A stretch of 64,000 nucleotides of DNA from the NCBI RefSeq assembly GCF_003570905.1, contig NZ_QXJM01000037.1, positions 248,001 to 312,000 on the forward strand, given 5' to 3'. The DNA comes from Cohnella faecalis (GTDB lineage Bacteria > Bacillota > Bacilli > Paenibacillales > Paenibacillaceae). A model generated the notes under the pieces. The model made no database searches. It saw only the letters and a program-made list of their open reading frames with translations, and was not told where the DNA came from. Positions 8,390 to 17,963 of this stretch are shown piece by piece. The stretch's first letter is position 1, and each line of letters opens with the position of its first letter. The position numbers and the translations under genes were made by a program.

Positions 8390-10009
8390 TCAAAGGAAAG
8401 TATAGGTGCTGAATCGCAATCGATTGCGCATGCTTGCCCAGACGTCGGGGCTATCGCCTCCCATGTACCAATAGGCGAACCCGGCTATGTTTTTCACTAA
8501 ACCCAATTCCATTTTCCGCGACAAGGAGCGTCCGTCCTCGAGCCATATACGGTGTTGGACGCCAAGGCTCCAATAGGAAGCGGAATATTGGGCGAGACGT
8601 TCGTTCCAGTCGGGCTTCAGATGCAGAGCTCGAACTTGATCGTTCTGGCGGATCAAGCTCCATTCGGTCGACATCGTGGCGGCTGCGCCTGCATACCAGT
8701 CTCTCGTGTACAGCGGCATCGCCAAAATGACTTTGTTCGCCGGCACCTTATCGAGCAATGCGTCCAAGCCGGAGCGAAGCCAAGGAAGGGAGGACACCGA
8801 TCCGGCTTCTGCATCGCCTTCCCAATGCTCGTCGTAGCCCATGAGCACGATATAATCGGCGTCGTTTCCGAGTGCGGCATAGTCGAATGCATCCGTCCAA
8901 TCGGTGCCGAGATCAGGCGAGACGTTGACCGACAGCTTCGCCGGGATAGCGCGCAGCGCAGCGGCCAGCTCGGAGACGAAGAGAGTCATGCCGTTCCGAT
9001 CTTGCGGGCTTACGTTCTCGAAGTCGATATTCAGTCCGTCCAAACCGTATTTTCGAACGGCATCGGCCAAAGCTTGAATGAAAATTTTCCGTTGTGTCGC
9101 ATCGGAAATCGTCTTGCCGGTGAGAGATGGATCCGAATGATTGCCGACCATCGCCCACACTTTTTTGCCTTGGGCGTGCGCCCATGCAACGAGCGGCGCA
9201 TCCGCGCTATCTTCAAGTGTGCCGGCTTGCCCGAGGAAAAACCACCGCGGAGATAATGTGTTCACATTCGACTGGGCGACTTGCCGCTCGAATTGAACGG
9301 TTGTTTGCCCGTATTGCCACCCTAATTGGATGGAAGCGGCAGGCGCAGCCTGAAATTGCGCGGACCACGCGTTCCGTTGCAGCACCTTGTCCAGAAGAGC
9401 GGCGGCTTCTTGCTTCGTCATGGAGTCCTCCGGGCGGAACGTGCCGCCGTCGCCATTCATGACGTTAAGCTTTTGCAGTTGACGAACGGATGGAAGCGCC
9501 CACGAAGCAATTCGGTCGGAGTCCATATATGTCTTGTCATTCGACGACGAGGCAGCCGCCAAGCTTTGCTTCAATGCTCGTACGAGAAAGACGGCGGCTT
9601 CCTGTCTGCTAACCTTCTTATCTGGCTGGAATAAAGATGGAGATGTGCCTGTCGCCAGTCCCAGCTCTACAGCTGACTGAACCCACGGATAATGCCAGAC
9701 GGTATTCGGAACGTCAGCAAAAGCCGGAATCGCGCCGTTTACCGGCTCGATAGCGAACAGACGGTCGAGCATCGAGACCCATTCGGCTCGCGTGACCGAT
9801 TTGCGCGGCTCGAATTTACCCGAGCCGTTGCCCGATACGATTCCTAACGTGCTTAAATGTACAATCGCACCCTTGGCGTAGCTGTCGGCAATATCGTTAA
9901 AGGGCAATTTCGATTCTGCGGCGGCTGCGAGTTGAACTGGGGTTGCGACAGTGGCTAAACATAGGAGAAACGCTGCTGTCGGTACATAGAGGGAACGAAA
10001 GAAGCTCAT
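8390..10009 (-). CDS. Secreted SLH-domain glycoside hydrolase family 18 protein
   Basis: A 539-residue cell-surface protein. Residues 1-31 are a signal peptide. Three SLH domains (about 36-78, 97-140, 160-205; LPFNDI, FADV and the TRAEWVSML, SRQEAAVFL, TKQEAAALL helices) anchor it to secondary wall polymer. Residues about 230-535 are a GH18 TIM barrel: the strand-4 motif D324-G-L-N-I-D329-F-E331 carries the catalytic acid E331, and the end strand FAYWYMGGD is typical. This SLH-GH18 form resembles the YdhD/SleL/YaaH group acting on peptidoglycan or spore cortex; a chitin substrate cannot be excluded. The 51-bp repeat array lies directly upstream, between this start and the LysM gene, and no clear promoter was found. 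Confidence 0.88.
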   Translation of the reverse strand: MSFFRSLYVPTAAFLLCLATVATPVQLAAAAESKLPFNDIADSYAKGAIVHLSTLGIVSGNGSGKFEPRKSVTRAEWVSMLDRLFAIEPVNGAIPAFADVPNTVWHYPWVQSAVELGLATGTSPSLFQPDKKVSRQEAAVFLVRALKQSLAAASSSNDKTYMDSDRIASWALPSVRQLQKLNVMNGDGGTFRPEDSMTKQEAAALLDKVLQRNAWSAQFQAAPAASIQLGWQYGQTTVQFERQVAQSNVNTLSPRWFFLGQAGTLEDSADAPLVAWAHAQGKKVWAMVGNHSDPSLTGKTISDATQRKIFIQALADAVRKYGLDGLNIDFENVSPQDRNGMTLFVSELAAALRAIPAKLSVNVSPDLGTDWTDAFDYAALGNDADYIVLMGYDEHWEGDAEAGSVSSLPWLRSGLDALLDKVPANKVILAMPLYTRDWYAGAAATMSTEWSLIRQNDQVRALHLKPDWNERLAQYSASYWSLGVQHRIWLEDGRSLSRKMELGLVKNIAGFAYWYMGGDSPDVWASMRNRLRFSTYTFL

Positions 10010-10107
10010 TTTTTACTATCAACTCGTTTCTTGATCTGGAGAGAGCAGGATATACTCTATCCTAATCAACTTACGGACGCGCACCAATCCCAAAATACTG
10101 GTAATTC

Positions 10108-11036
10108 CACCGATGCGCGCTGGAACGCCCGATTCGCCGAAAGAATGGTACCTCATCCCACCGATGCGCGCTGAAACGCCCGATTCGCCGAAAGAATGGT
10201 ACCTCATCCCGCCGATGCGCGCTGGAACGCCCGATTCGCCGAAAGAATGGTACCTCATCCCACCGATGCGCGCCGGAACGCTCGATTCGCCGAAAGAATG
10301 GTACCTCATCCCACCGATGCGCGCCGAAACGCCCGATTCGTCGAAAGAATGGTACCTCATCCCACCGATGCGCGCTGGAACGTCCGATTCGCCGAAAGAA
10401 TGGTACCTCATCCCACCGATGCGCGCTGGAACGCCCGATTCGCCGAAAGAATGGTACCTCATCCCACAGATGCGCGCCGAAACGCCCGATTCGTCGAAAG
10501 AATGGTACCTCATCCCACCGATGCGCGCTGGAACGTCCGATTCGCCGAAAGAATGGTACCTCATCCCACCGATGCGCGCTGGAACGCCCGATTCGCCGAA
10601 AGAATGGTACCTCGTCCCACCGATGCGCGCTGGAACGCCCGATTCGTCGAAAGAATGGTACCTCATCCCACAGATGCGCGCTGGAACGCCCGATTCGCCG
10701 AAAGAATGGTACCTCATCCCACCGATGCGCGCTGGAACGCCCGATTCGTCGAAAGAATGGTACCTCATCCCACCGATGCGCGCCGGAACGACCGATTCGT
10801 CGAAAGAATGGTACCTCGTCCCACCGATGCGCGCTGGAACGACCGATTCGTCGAAAGAATGGTATCTCGTCCCACCGATGCGCGCTGGAACGCCCGATTC
10901 GTCGAAAGAATGGTACCTCGTCCCACCGATGCGCGCTGGAACGCCCGATTCGTCGAAAGAATGGTACCTCATCCCACCGATGCGCGCTGGAACGCCCGAT
11001 TCGCCGAAAGAATGGTACCTCGTCCCACCGATGCGA
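10108..11036. repeat. Tandem array of about 18 units of 51 bp (array A)
   Basis: Eighteen head-to-tail 51-bp units with only scattered substitutions. The core of each unit is ATTCGCCGAAAGAATGG followed by TACCTCATCC. Because 51 is divisible by 3 and no unit contains a stop, several frames stay open on both strands through the array (17-residue periodic translations); no ribosome site or signal peptide supports any of them, so I call it a non-coding repeat. Variation is at fixed positions (GCC/GTC after ATTC, CTC(A/G)TCC, CGC(T/C)G). It fills the gap between the LysM gene's terminator and the SLH-GH18 start. The array at 31455-31829 belongs to the same family in opposite orientation. Confidence 0.9.
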
Positions 11037-11126
11037 GCGAACACACACTGTCCAGCCGAAAGAACAGAACCGGAGCTCGTCCCGATGCCGAGCATTCAAG
11101 AGAGCGGAATGCGCAGTAACAGCAAA

Positions 11127-11169
11127 GAGGGCCATCCCCTTGGTCTATTCAGACCTTGGAGATAGCCCT
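11127..11169 (-). terminator. Terminator of the LysM gene
   Basis: Read on the minus strand, GGGCTATCTCCAAGGTC, loop TGAATA, then GACCAAGGGGATGGCCC followed by TCTTT. It lies just downstream of the stop at 11181 and ahead of the repeat array. Confidence 0.75.
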
Positions 11170-11180
11170 TACGGCGATTC

Positions 11181-11599
11181 TTATTGCCTTTGTCCTCCGT
11201 ACATTACCGGTTGGACTTGCTGAGCGGGCGCCGTCATCTCCGCGTATGTTTTTTGGCACATCATATTGGAGATGCGCGGAATATTGACGGTTTCACCGGC
11301 GGCCAATTGATTCGGATTGGCCAGGTGCGGGTTCGCTTCCTCTAAGATGGGATGAGGAATGTTATAGCGATGACCGACGCTGGCTAACGTTTCTCCATGC
11401 GTCGCTTGGTGCTGGGCAAACAGCGTGTCGTCCGATTGTCCGTCCCGGAAGAACGGGAAGAAGAACGGAGAGAAGAAAAAGCTCGGAAACAGAAAACGGT
11501 TTGGAAAAAAAGGGTGGGGAACGGTCGAAAGAATGGGCGACCGAAACCTCCCCCGAAACCTCCCCCGAAACCTCCGCCGGGAAAAAACGCGCGATCCAT
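11181..11599 (-). CDS. LysM spore-type protein, frame broken near 11515
   Basis: The real start is ATG 11599 (MDRAFFPGGGFGGGF...) behind 'ggagggt'. The N-terminus is a Gly/Phe/Pro/Arg-rich stretch (GRPFFRPF), typical of small LysM proteins of Paenibacillus. It runs into the wrong frame near a T7/CCC run at about 11511-11519; the next frame continues with PFFPNRF..., FRDGQSDDT and one LysM domain (THGETLASVGHRYNIPHPILEEANPHLANPNQLAAGETVNIP), then RISNMMCQKTY. One missing base restores a protein of about 139 residues. LysM binds N-acetylglucosamine-containing glycans, so a coat or cortex-associated role in the spore is likely. The N-terminal low-complexity part resembles other LysM coat-type proteins, which supports joining the two frames. 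Confidence 0.75.
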
Positions 11600-11723
11600 A
11601 AGATACCCTCCAGGAAAAATAGTCATTTGTCTCTATAGGGTATCGCATTACGCTTGTTTGGGTTCCAGTAGGAACGGGGCGGAGGAGAAATTTTTCTTTG
11701 CTGCCCAGGCTGCCCTTCCCGGC

Positions 11724-12851
11724 TTACTTGCGAATGTAATAGCCGATGAATTCCTTCGTTTCAAGCGAAAATGCGGCGGTCAGAGGGCCGAGGAGAGCGT
11801 CTTGATCCGTATGGTAAGTAACGGTGACAAGCTTCGCATTCGCCGCTTTAAGCTCCTCAAGTTTTTTCTTCTGCGCATCGTCGGAAGGGAAAACTCCCGA
11901 TTCTTTCGCGCTAACGACGTCGACGACGGCATCGTTGCGCGCGGTCGTCAGATGGGTCTTCTGGTCGTCCGACAATTGGTTCCAAGCCAGATCGCGGAAT
12001 TGCTGGGCTTCCGCCGGAGCTATCTGCTGTCCGTTATCCGGAGCAAGGAGTACCAAGTAATAGAGCGGACTAATCGGAGGAATGCTTTTCGTCATGATCG
12101 GACCGTAATAGGCGCGTACGCGGTCTCCCGCCTTCAAGTCTTCGAAAGCGACGGACTGGCCTTCCGCCGTCAGCACGCTCGTTTCCTTACCCGCGTTCAA
12201 GATCAAAGTCGGCACCGCTGCGCCGTCCTTGCTTTCGCCGAACTGCACTTGCCAGCCGTCATCCGTATGCTTGACGGATTGAATGACGTCTTCCTTGATC
12301 AGCCTTTCGGCGCCAATCGAAAGTTTGGCGGCATGGGATTGACCCGGGTAGCTAAGAGCGACGACCGGTCCGAACTCGGCGGTCGCCTGCATTCCCGGCT
12401 TCAAATCCTTCGCTGCGACAGCTTTGCCTTCAGCATCCGTAAGAGCTGTCTTGTCGTCGACGTACAGAATGATCCAATTGGAATCGCCTCTGCCGAGCAG
12501 CTCGATTCGGTACTGGCCGTTATCGACAGGCTGTGCGGTAACGATGACGCCGTTCATTCTCATATAGTCCGCCGCCTCTTCCTTCGAACGTTCCGTAAGG
12601 TCGATCTCCTTATTGGCGCCGTCGAATTGCAGCTCGTAGCCGAGTGCCGCAGCGGCGCTGCGGACGGGCAAATAAGCTTGTCCGTTAATGAAGACGGGGG
12701 TGAGGCTCGTCTTCTCGCCGTTGACGGATATTTGATAGTCTTTTCTCACAAGTCCGCTTACTTTCTCCAGTATGCCCGACGCGCCGACAGATGCCGTTGT
12801 CGCGATAACTCCGGCTACGGTAGCGATCAGGATTGCTTTTTTCTTGTTCAT
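11724..12851 (-). CDS. Secreted copper-amine-oxidase N-terminal (stalk) domain protein
   Basis: A 375-residue protein from ATG 12851 ('aagggag' upstream); a start 16 codons upstream is less likely. A signal peptide (MNKKKAILIATVAGVIATTASVGA) is followed by a stalk domain at about 35-85 (ISVNGEKTSLTPVFINGQAYLPVRSAAAALGY), very common in exported Paenibacillus proteins. The remainder has two similar segments of about 85 residues (ALTDAEGKAVAAKDLKPGMQATAEFGPVV and SVLTAEGQSVAFEDLKAGDRVRAYYGPIM), an internal duplication. The tail NAKLVTVTYHTDQDALLGPL resembles a wall-associated module. Function unknown; probably cell-surface. It is divergent from copA, but nothing in it indicates copper binding: the stalk domain name is historical. 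Confidence 0.75.
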   Translation of the reverse strand: MNKKKAILIATVAGVIATTASVGASGILEKVSGLVRKDYQISVNGEKTSLTPVFINGQAYLPVRSAAAALGYELQFDGANKEIDLTERSKEEAADYMRMNGVIVTAQPVDNGQYRIELLGRGDSNWIILYVDDKTALTDAEGKAVAAKDLKPGMQATAEFGPVVALSYPGQSHAAKLSIGAERLIKEDVIQSVKHTDDGWQVQFGESKDGAAVPTLILNAGKETSVLTAEGQSVAFEDLKAGDRVRAYYGPIMTKSIPPISPLYYLVLLAPDNGQQIAPAEAQQFRDLAWNQLSDDQKTHLTTARNDAVVDVVSAKESGVFPSDDAQKKKLEELKAANAKLVTVTYHTDQDALLGPLTAAFSLETKEFIGYYIRK

Positions 12852-13063
12852 TTCATAATCTCCCTTCGGCTGCATGGCGGTGTAGGTTGCTTCATGCATT
12901 CGTTGTCAGAGACGCATTCGTCAGCGGAAAGGTTGCGGACGTCCAGGAAATATTTACTTTAGAGCCGCATAGGGCGAGGGACGAAGTTCTCGTGCGGTTC
13001 ACGGATCATAGACTAAAAGGACGGGCAGATTGCCCGTTAAGCGGCGTCATTCGGGAGGGTGCT

Positions 13064-15270
13064 ATGAGAACGATTCAATTGCGGATCACCGGCATGACTT
13101 GCGCAGCCTGCTCAGCCCGTATCGAGAAATCGCTATCCCGTATGGATGGCGTAGCTCGCGCCGCCGTCAGCTTGGCGACGACAAAGGCGATTGTGGATAT
13201 CGAATCCGGCGGCCAATCCTCGGCCCAATCTGTAATTGCGAGAATAGAGAAGCTCGGCTACGGCGCGCGTATCGATGCCGTCGATGAAACAGCCCCGTTC
13301 CAACGCGAAAAGGCCGAGCTCCGCAAACGATTTTTCCTATCACTGCTTCTGTCCATACCGCTGTTTTGGGGAATGATGGCCCATTTCGCGGAACCGATGA
13401 GCCTATACGTTCCGCACGCAATAACGTTGCCGTTCGTTCAGCTTGTTGTCGGGACCGTCTTGCAGTTCTATGTAGGCTTCCCTTTTTATTACGGAGCTTA
13501 TCAGGCGCTCAAACAAAGAACGGCCAATATGGATACGCTGGTCGCCATCAGCACTTCAGCCGCTTATTTATACAGTCATTATCTCGTCTTCCGGGACGAC
13601 GGGAGCCATGAGCACCACTTTTTGTATTTTGATACGATTGCGATGGTTTTGACGGCCATCCTGCTGGGCAAGTGGCTGGAAGCGATAGCGAAAGGAAAAG
13701 CGTTGCGATCGTTGTCGGCGCTTAAGGAGCTGCAGACGGACAATGCGAGAGTCGTGCTGCCCGACGGCAGCACGGCATGGGTGCCGGCCGCCCGATTGAA
13801 AAAAGGCGATCGGTTGTCCGTTGCGGACAGCGAGTGGATTGCGACGGACGGAATAGTCCTCGAAGGCTTGGCCGAAATCGATGAAGCTCTCTTAACCGGG
13901 GAGTATCGAACGATTTTCAAACGAGCGGGTGATCGGGTTCACGCGGGACGCGGCTGGCCGTTGGCCGCTTGATCGTGGAAGCTTCGTCCGATATTGCCTC
14001 CACGCGATTGTCCCGCATCGTCGCGACGGTGGAGGAAGCCCAGAGTACGAAGCCGGCGGTACAACGAGCCGTCGATCGAATCGCTTTCGTATTCGTTCCG
14101 GTTATGCTTGGAATTGCCGTTATCACCTTTATCGCTTGGTTCTATGCGCCGTCATCCGATCCCGACGACGCGTTCCGGAATGCGATGGCTGTGCTGCTGG
14201 TCGCCTGTCCGTGCGCGTTAGGACTGGCGACGCCGGTATCGTTATTAATCGGCTCAAGCTTATCGGCAAGAGCGGGCATCCTCGTGAAGGAAGGGCGCTT
14301 CATGGAATCGCTCCCCCTTATGAATACGTTCTTGTTTGACAAGACCGGTACGCTTACCGAAGGAAAACCAGCGCTCGTCGGCAGCCGTTTCGTTGACGGC
14401 CAGCGGCATAAGGGACTTCGGCTGGCCGCATCGCTTGAACAATATTCCGAGCATCCATTGGCGAAAGCGGTCGCGAGCGAGGCGAAGGCTCGAAGCCTGC
14501 TGTTATCCGAAGCTATCGATTTTCGCGAGTACCCCGGTCAAGGAGTGACGGGAATGGTGGACGGCAAGCGGATGAGAATCGGAAACGAGAAGTGGCTGAC
14601 GGCACATGGAATCGCGATTTCCGACCTTTTTGAGCGGCAGACTGACATTCAAGGAGCGTCCATCCTGCATGTAGCGTTGGAAGAGCGATGGATAGGAGCT
14701 CTATTTTTTCAAGATCGAACGAAGCAGGACGCAAAATCGACTATCCGGCAGCTCGAACGAACGGGCGAAATTTGGATGCTGACGGGAGACGGAGAGCAGG
14801 CGGCAAAAAAAGCAGCGGCGGAAGTCGGCATCGAACGCGTGAGAGCGGGCATGCTTCCGGAGCAAAAGCTGCAGATGGTGAGGGAGCTTCAAGCTGCCGG
14901 CCGCAAAGTCGTCATGGTCGGTGACGGCATTAACGACACGGCCGCCCTCGCGGCATCGGACATCGGATTCGCGATGGCAGGGGGCAACGAGGCGGCGATG
15001 CAGGCAGGCGACATCGTTCTCGTCGGAAGCCGGCTGTCGGCTGTAGCCGATGCGATCGCCATTTCGCGCCGGACGATGCGGAACATTCGCCAGAACCTAA
15101 GCTTCGCTCTCGTCTATAATGCGATCATGATCCCTCTGGCAGCGTTTGGGCTGCTCGATCCCAGGGCAGCCTGCGTATTCATGGCGTTCAGCTCCGTCCT
15201 AGTCGTCGGCAATGCCTTGCGTCTGAAACGACCAGATACTCGTATTGAAAAGAAGAAATTAACGACATGA
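13064..15270 (+). CDS. copA: Copper-exporting P1B-type ATPase CopA, frame broken near 13942
   Basis: Start ATG 13064 after 'gggagggt'. One N-terminal metal-binding domain has GMTCAACSARIEKSL. Eight membrane helices follow, with the Cu-binding CPC in VACPCALGLATP, the phosphorylation site FDKTGTLTEGKP, the SEHPLAKAV motif and GDGINDTAALAASDIG. After ...GDRVHAG the frame breaks and stops at 13972; the next frame resumes with TRLAVGRLIVEASSD and runs to 15270. One missing base near 13942 restores a protein of about 735 residues. The actuator motif, normally TGES, reads TGEY here. This is unusual because the serine is nearly invariant. It overlaps the next gene by ATGA. It exports Cu(I), or supplies it to cuproenzymes (FixI/CcoI subtype). 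Confidence 0.9.
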
Positions 15271-15947
15271 TGGCGGATTCGTTAACGATTGCCGTCGTCG
15301 CAGGGCTTACGGGTGCGCCGCACTGTATAATCATGTGCGGGGGAATCGGCTCATCCATCGCACTCGAAGCACGCAAGAGCGCCATGCTTTCCGTACTCGC
15401 CTACCATGCGGGGCGAATCGTCACTTATTCCGTTTCCGGCGCCGTCATGGGAAGCATCGGCTCTTTTATTAACGCAGCCGGAAAGCTGGTCGGCCTTCAA
15501 TCCATTGCCAGCATCGTTGGAGGAGCGTTCATCCTGCTGTGGGCGTTTCGAAAATATGCGATACCGCTCCCGGCGCGGAAAACGAAGGGATCGCGCATCA
15601 CTCACGAAATCGCGGGACGGATTAGAGCTCCTTTCGAGCTGCTGTCGGTCTTCTTGACAGGACTCATGCTTGGGCTGCTGCCTTGCGGGCTAACGTATTC
15701 GATGCAGATGAGGGCTGCTGCTGCCGGCTCTTGGATCGAAGGCATGGCAACATTGTTGGTGTTTGGCCTCGCAACGGTGCCTGTATTGTTAGCGGTAGCA
15801 TTAACTGCGAACCGCATGGGACGCCGCTGGCGAAGGGGATTGAGAGCCGCCGGATTTTACGTGGCTGTGATCATGGGGCTGCTGTCGATTCTCAAGGGCT
15901 TCAGCGTGAACGGATGGATTCCTTCTATCCATCCGTGGTTATGGTGA
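15267..15947 (+). CDS. COG2836-type membrane protein (sulfite exporter TauE/SafE-like, urease accessory-like)
   Basis: A 226-residue, roughly six-helix membrane protein whose ATG overlaps the copA stop (ATGA), so the two are co-translated. It has both diagnostic motifs of COG2836: GxPHCIIMCGG near the N-terminus and GLLPCGLTY at the start of the second helical half. Each carries cysteines, with His/Cys/Met arranged for copper transfer. In many bacteria this family sits beside a FixI/CcoI copper ATPase and FixH in cbb3 oxidase assembly loci; the convergent FixH/YtkA-like gene next door reproduces that trio. A role in copper delivery to an oxidase is therefore more likely than sulfite export, by context only. 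Confidence 0.8.
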   Translation: MMADSLTIAVVAGLTGAPHCIIMCGGIGSSIALEARKSAMLSVLAYHAGRIVTYSVSGAVMGSIGSFINAAGKLVGLQSIASIVGGAFILLWAFRKYAIPLPARKTKGSRITHEIAGRIRAPFELLSVFLTGLMLGLLPCGLTYSMQMRAAAAGSWIEGMATLLVFGLATVPVLLAVALTANRMGRRWRRGLRAAGFYVAVIMGLLSILKGFSVNGWIPSIHPWLW

Positions 15948-15976
15948 CAGAATCTATCCAATATGGAACGGGTGCT

Positions 15977-16371
15977 CTATGCGAAGACTGTCCGACCCGC
16001 CTGTACGCTCGCGACCGCCGTCCAATTCCCCTTCATGACGGGAATGCCGACGGCGACATAGGTTCCCGGCGAAGTTTCCGTCATCCGCGTGGGAATGACG
16101 CCGCAGAACATACCGGCATGGTCAGGCTGACGTCGACGACGGCGCCGCTGACCGATTGTCCGTTTTCGTCCGTTATCGTATAAGTGAATTTTTGCTCCTT
16201 CATCGCCTTTGGGTTATTCGCGGCATCTGTGAGCACGACGGCTTTTAGCTTTCCGTTGTCGGAGATGGTTGCAGCGGGAAAGCTCTTCGATCCATCGCTC
16301 ATCAGGTAGCTTGCAGCGGATAGAAGCAGCAGGGTGATCGGAATTATCGTTAAGAAGCGGCGGTGCTTCAT
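15977..16371 (-). CDS. FixH/YtkA-like membrane-anchored protein, frame broken near 16108
   Basis: Start ATG 16371 behind 'gggaggg' (an upstream ATG at 16434 lacks a ribosome site). One N-terminal membrane anchor (FLTIIPITLLLLSAASYL) is followed by a single extracytoplasmic beta-sandwich: KFTYTITDENGQSVSGAVVDVSLTMP. The frame then breaks, but one inserted base gives GMFCGVIPTRMTETSPGTYVAVGIPVMKGNWTAVASVQAG and a stop at 15977. The TMPGM / SPGTY / GNW pattern is that of FixH/YtkA domains. Restored length is about 131 residues. It is convergent with the copA-COG2836 pair and probably functions with it in copper handling or oxidase maturation. Confidence 0.72.
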
Positions 16372-16439
16372 GCGCAGCCCTCCCATTGGAATCGGGGTAT
16401 CGTGAGAGTATATGCGGCCGGACTTATCCTTCATACGCC

Positions 16440-16481
16440 AAAAACAGGGCCTCTCCGCTAAGGGAGAAGCCCTGTTTTTAT
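16440..16481 (-). terminator. Terminator of the cupin gene
   Basis: Minus strand: AAAAACAGGGCTTCTCCC, loop, GGGAGAGGCCCTGTTTTTG. It lies directly after the restored cupin stop (16483) and supports that end point rather than the longer reading that ends at 16458 inside the hairpin. Confidence 0.8.
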
Positions 16482-16482
16482 G

Positions 16483-17119
16483 CTATGGCCTTTGCGCGTA
16501 TGGCGGATACCCAGTTGCGATTTGACCCGGGAAGCCGGATAGTGCTGCGTCTGCGTCTTTGGCATGGCCGCTGAAGCTTGATTTTTGGCGCAGTCGTTGG
16601 GAGGGCCGAGATAGGTTGTAGTTTGAATGGGAGCCAGCGCTTCTTTTACTTTTTTCTCGTCAAGGCAATAGGAGTAGGCAAGCACGCTTGCGGGTGTCAG
16701 CCGCAAAATATCGGAACCGAAGATCGTTTCGGGAACCGGGGCGTCGAATATGGCGAGCAGCTGCGTATTGTCCGTCGTCGCAATCTCATAATGCCACCAC
16801 CCTGCGGAACGTTGGCTACTTGTCCGGGTTTTATCGGAAAGTTGAGCAGTTCTTTGGTGAACGGATTGAGCAAGGAAACGACGGCGGCGCCCGAGACGGC
16901 ATAGACAAGCTCCGTTGCGTTCTGATGGTAATGAGGCTCCACGATTCCGCCCGAGCTTAAGTAGATATCCAGCAGAGAGGTATTTCCAAGCGTATTCAAT
17001 TGATACACGGAAAGCTCGTTGATATAGTTCTGAGCGTTTTTTTTGAAAAACGGGTTTTGGCTCAAATCGTAAGTGAATTGTGTCGACGGAGAAGTGTAAT
17101 TCATATAGGAAACGGCCAT
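16483..17119 (-). CDS. Cupin-domain protein, frame broken twice (near 16800 and 16533)
   Basis: The N-terminal part begins at ATG 17119 (MAVSYMNYTSPSTQFTYD...). It carries a single cupin with EPHYHQNATELVYAVSG (HxHx4-E metal site) and FPIKPGQVANVPQG. At the CAGGGTGGTGG run the frame slips; restoring one base continues with WWHYEIATTDNTQLLAIFDAPVPETIFGSDILRLTPASVLAYSYCLDE, where the third histidine follows WW. A second missing base near 16533 gives the C-terminus FPGQIATGYPPYAQRP and a stop at 16483, just before the terminator. Restored length is about 212 residues, the size of the Bacillus-type single-domain cupins related to oxalate decarboxylase and germin. Substrate unknown. No signal peptide. 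Confidence 0.75.
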
Positions 17120-17237
17120 TCGTAATCCCCTGCCCTTCGCTGCGATCTGCAACCATCCTATGCGTTCGCCCAGGGAAGGGTGAAAGGGTGGACAACGACA
17201 GCTAGGGGAAGTACATTAAAAAAGGATCAAGCGTCGT

Positions 17238-17864
17238 TTACGAGAAACGTGCATTTTCCGTCAGTCTATGTTTGGACACGAGCAGCCCCATCATGGCGAA
17301 GCCCGCGATACCGCCGCCGATATGGGCCCAAATATTGATGTTCGGCAATACGACCGAGTAGATCAGTCCGAAAATCAGCGTCGTATATACCGTCTTGCGC
17401 GATCCCTCATCCAAAGCCGATTTGCGGAATATCGCAAGGAACAAATACGCGCCGAATAGGCCGTAGATCGCTCCCGAAGCTCCCACGGAGGCATGTACGG
17501 AGCCTGCTTGTACGATGGCGCTCAAAGCATTGCCTGCTATGCCGGCCGCCAAGTAAAAGGCGAAATAACGGAAGTGGCCCAACAGTCTTTCGAGCGGCGG
17601 GGCAAATACCAGCGTTGAGAAGCAGTTGAACAAAAGATGGTCCCAGCCGCCATGCAAAAAGATGGAAGTGACATATCTCCAAGGCTCGCTTAATCCGTAT
17701 GGATTATAACCCGGCTCCTGAAAAAACATTCCCCATATCGTAATTCTATTGTCAAGAAACAGCTCGTCGATGGAGAACAAGATCAAATTGATCGCGAGAA
17801 TGATCGATGTGACCGGGTAAAATCGGATATAGCTGCGAAAATTTTCATTGCGTAAAAATAACAT
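17238..17864 (-). CDS. Rhomboid-family intramembrane serine protease
   Basis: A 208-residue, six-helix membrane protein. The rhomboid signatures are all present: WRYVTSIFLHGGWDHLLFNCFS (WR and HxxxN), the catalytic serine in GASGAIYGLFGAY, and the catalytic histidine in WAHIGGGIAGF. It would cleave membrane proteins within or next to the bilayer. It lacks the TPR domain of B. subtilis YqgP and so resembles the short rhomboids. Start ATG 17864; the gene is monocistronic and divergent from the chromate transporter. Confidence 0.9.
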   Translation of the reverse strand: MLFLRNENFRSYIRFYPVTSIILAINLILFSIDELFLDNRITIWGMFFQEPGYNPYGLSEPWRYVTSIFLHGGWDHLLFNCFSTLVFAPPLERLLGHFRYFAFYLAAGIAGNALSAIVQAGSVHASVGASGAIYGLFGAYLFLAIFRKSALDEGSRKTVYTTLIFGLIYSVVLPNINIWAHIGGGIAGFAMMGLLVSKHRLTENARFS

Positions 17865-17963
17865 GGCATACCCTCCAGTAATTGATAATGCGTCGAATCG
17901 ATATACAGGATATGATACTCTTTTTTCTAGAATAGTTGTACCACCCAGGGGGAATCACTTCAC

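Noticed and set aside
10108-11036. CRISPR array
   Set aside because: The units are contiguous with no unique spacers, and the 51-bp period has only point variation; no cas gene is near.
10071-11165. Long open frames with 17-residue periodic translations across array A on both strands
   Set aside because: Openness in several frames follows from the 51-bp stop-free unit. No ribosome binding site, signal peptide or frame preference singles out one reading.
16458-17195. A single long minus-strand protein covering the cupin locus
   Set aside because: Its first half is non-homologous shadow sequence; the cupin N-terminus is in another frame, and its end falls inside a terminator hairpin.
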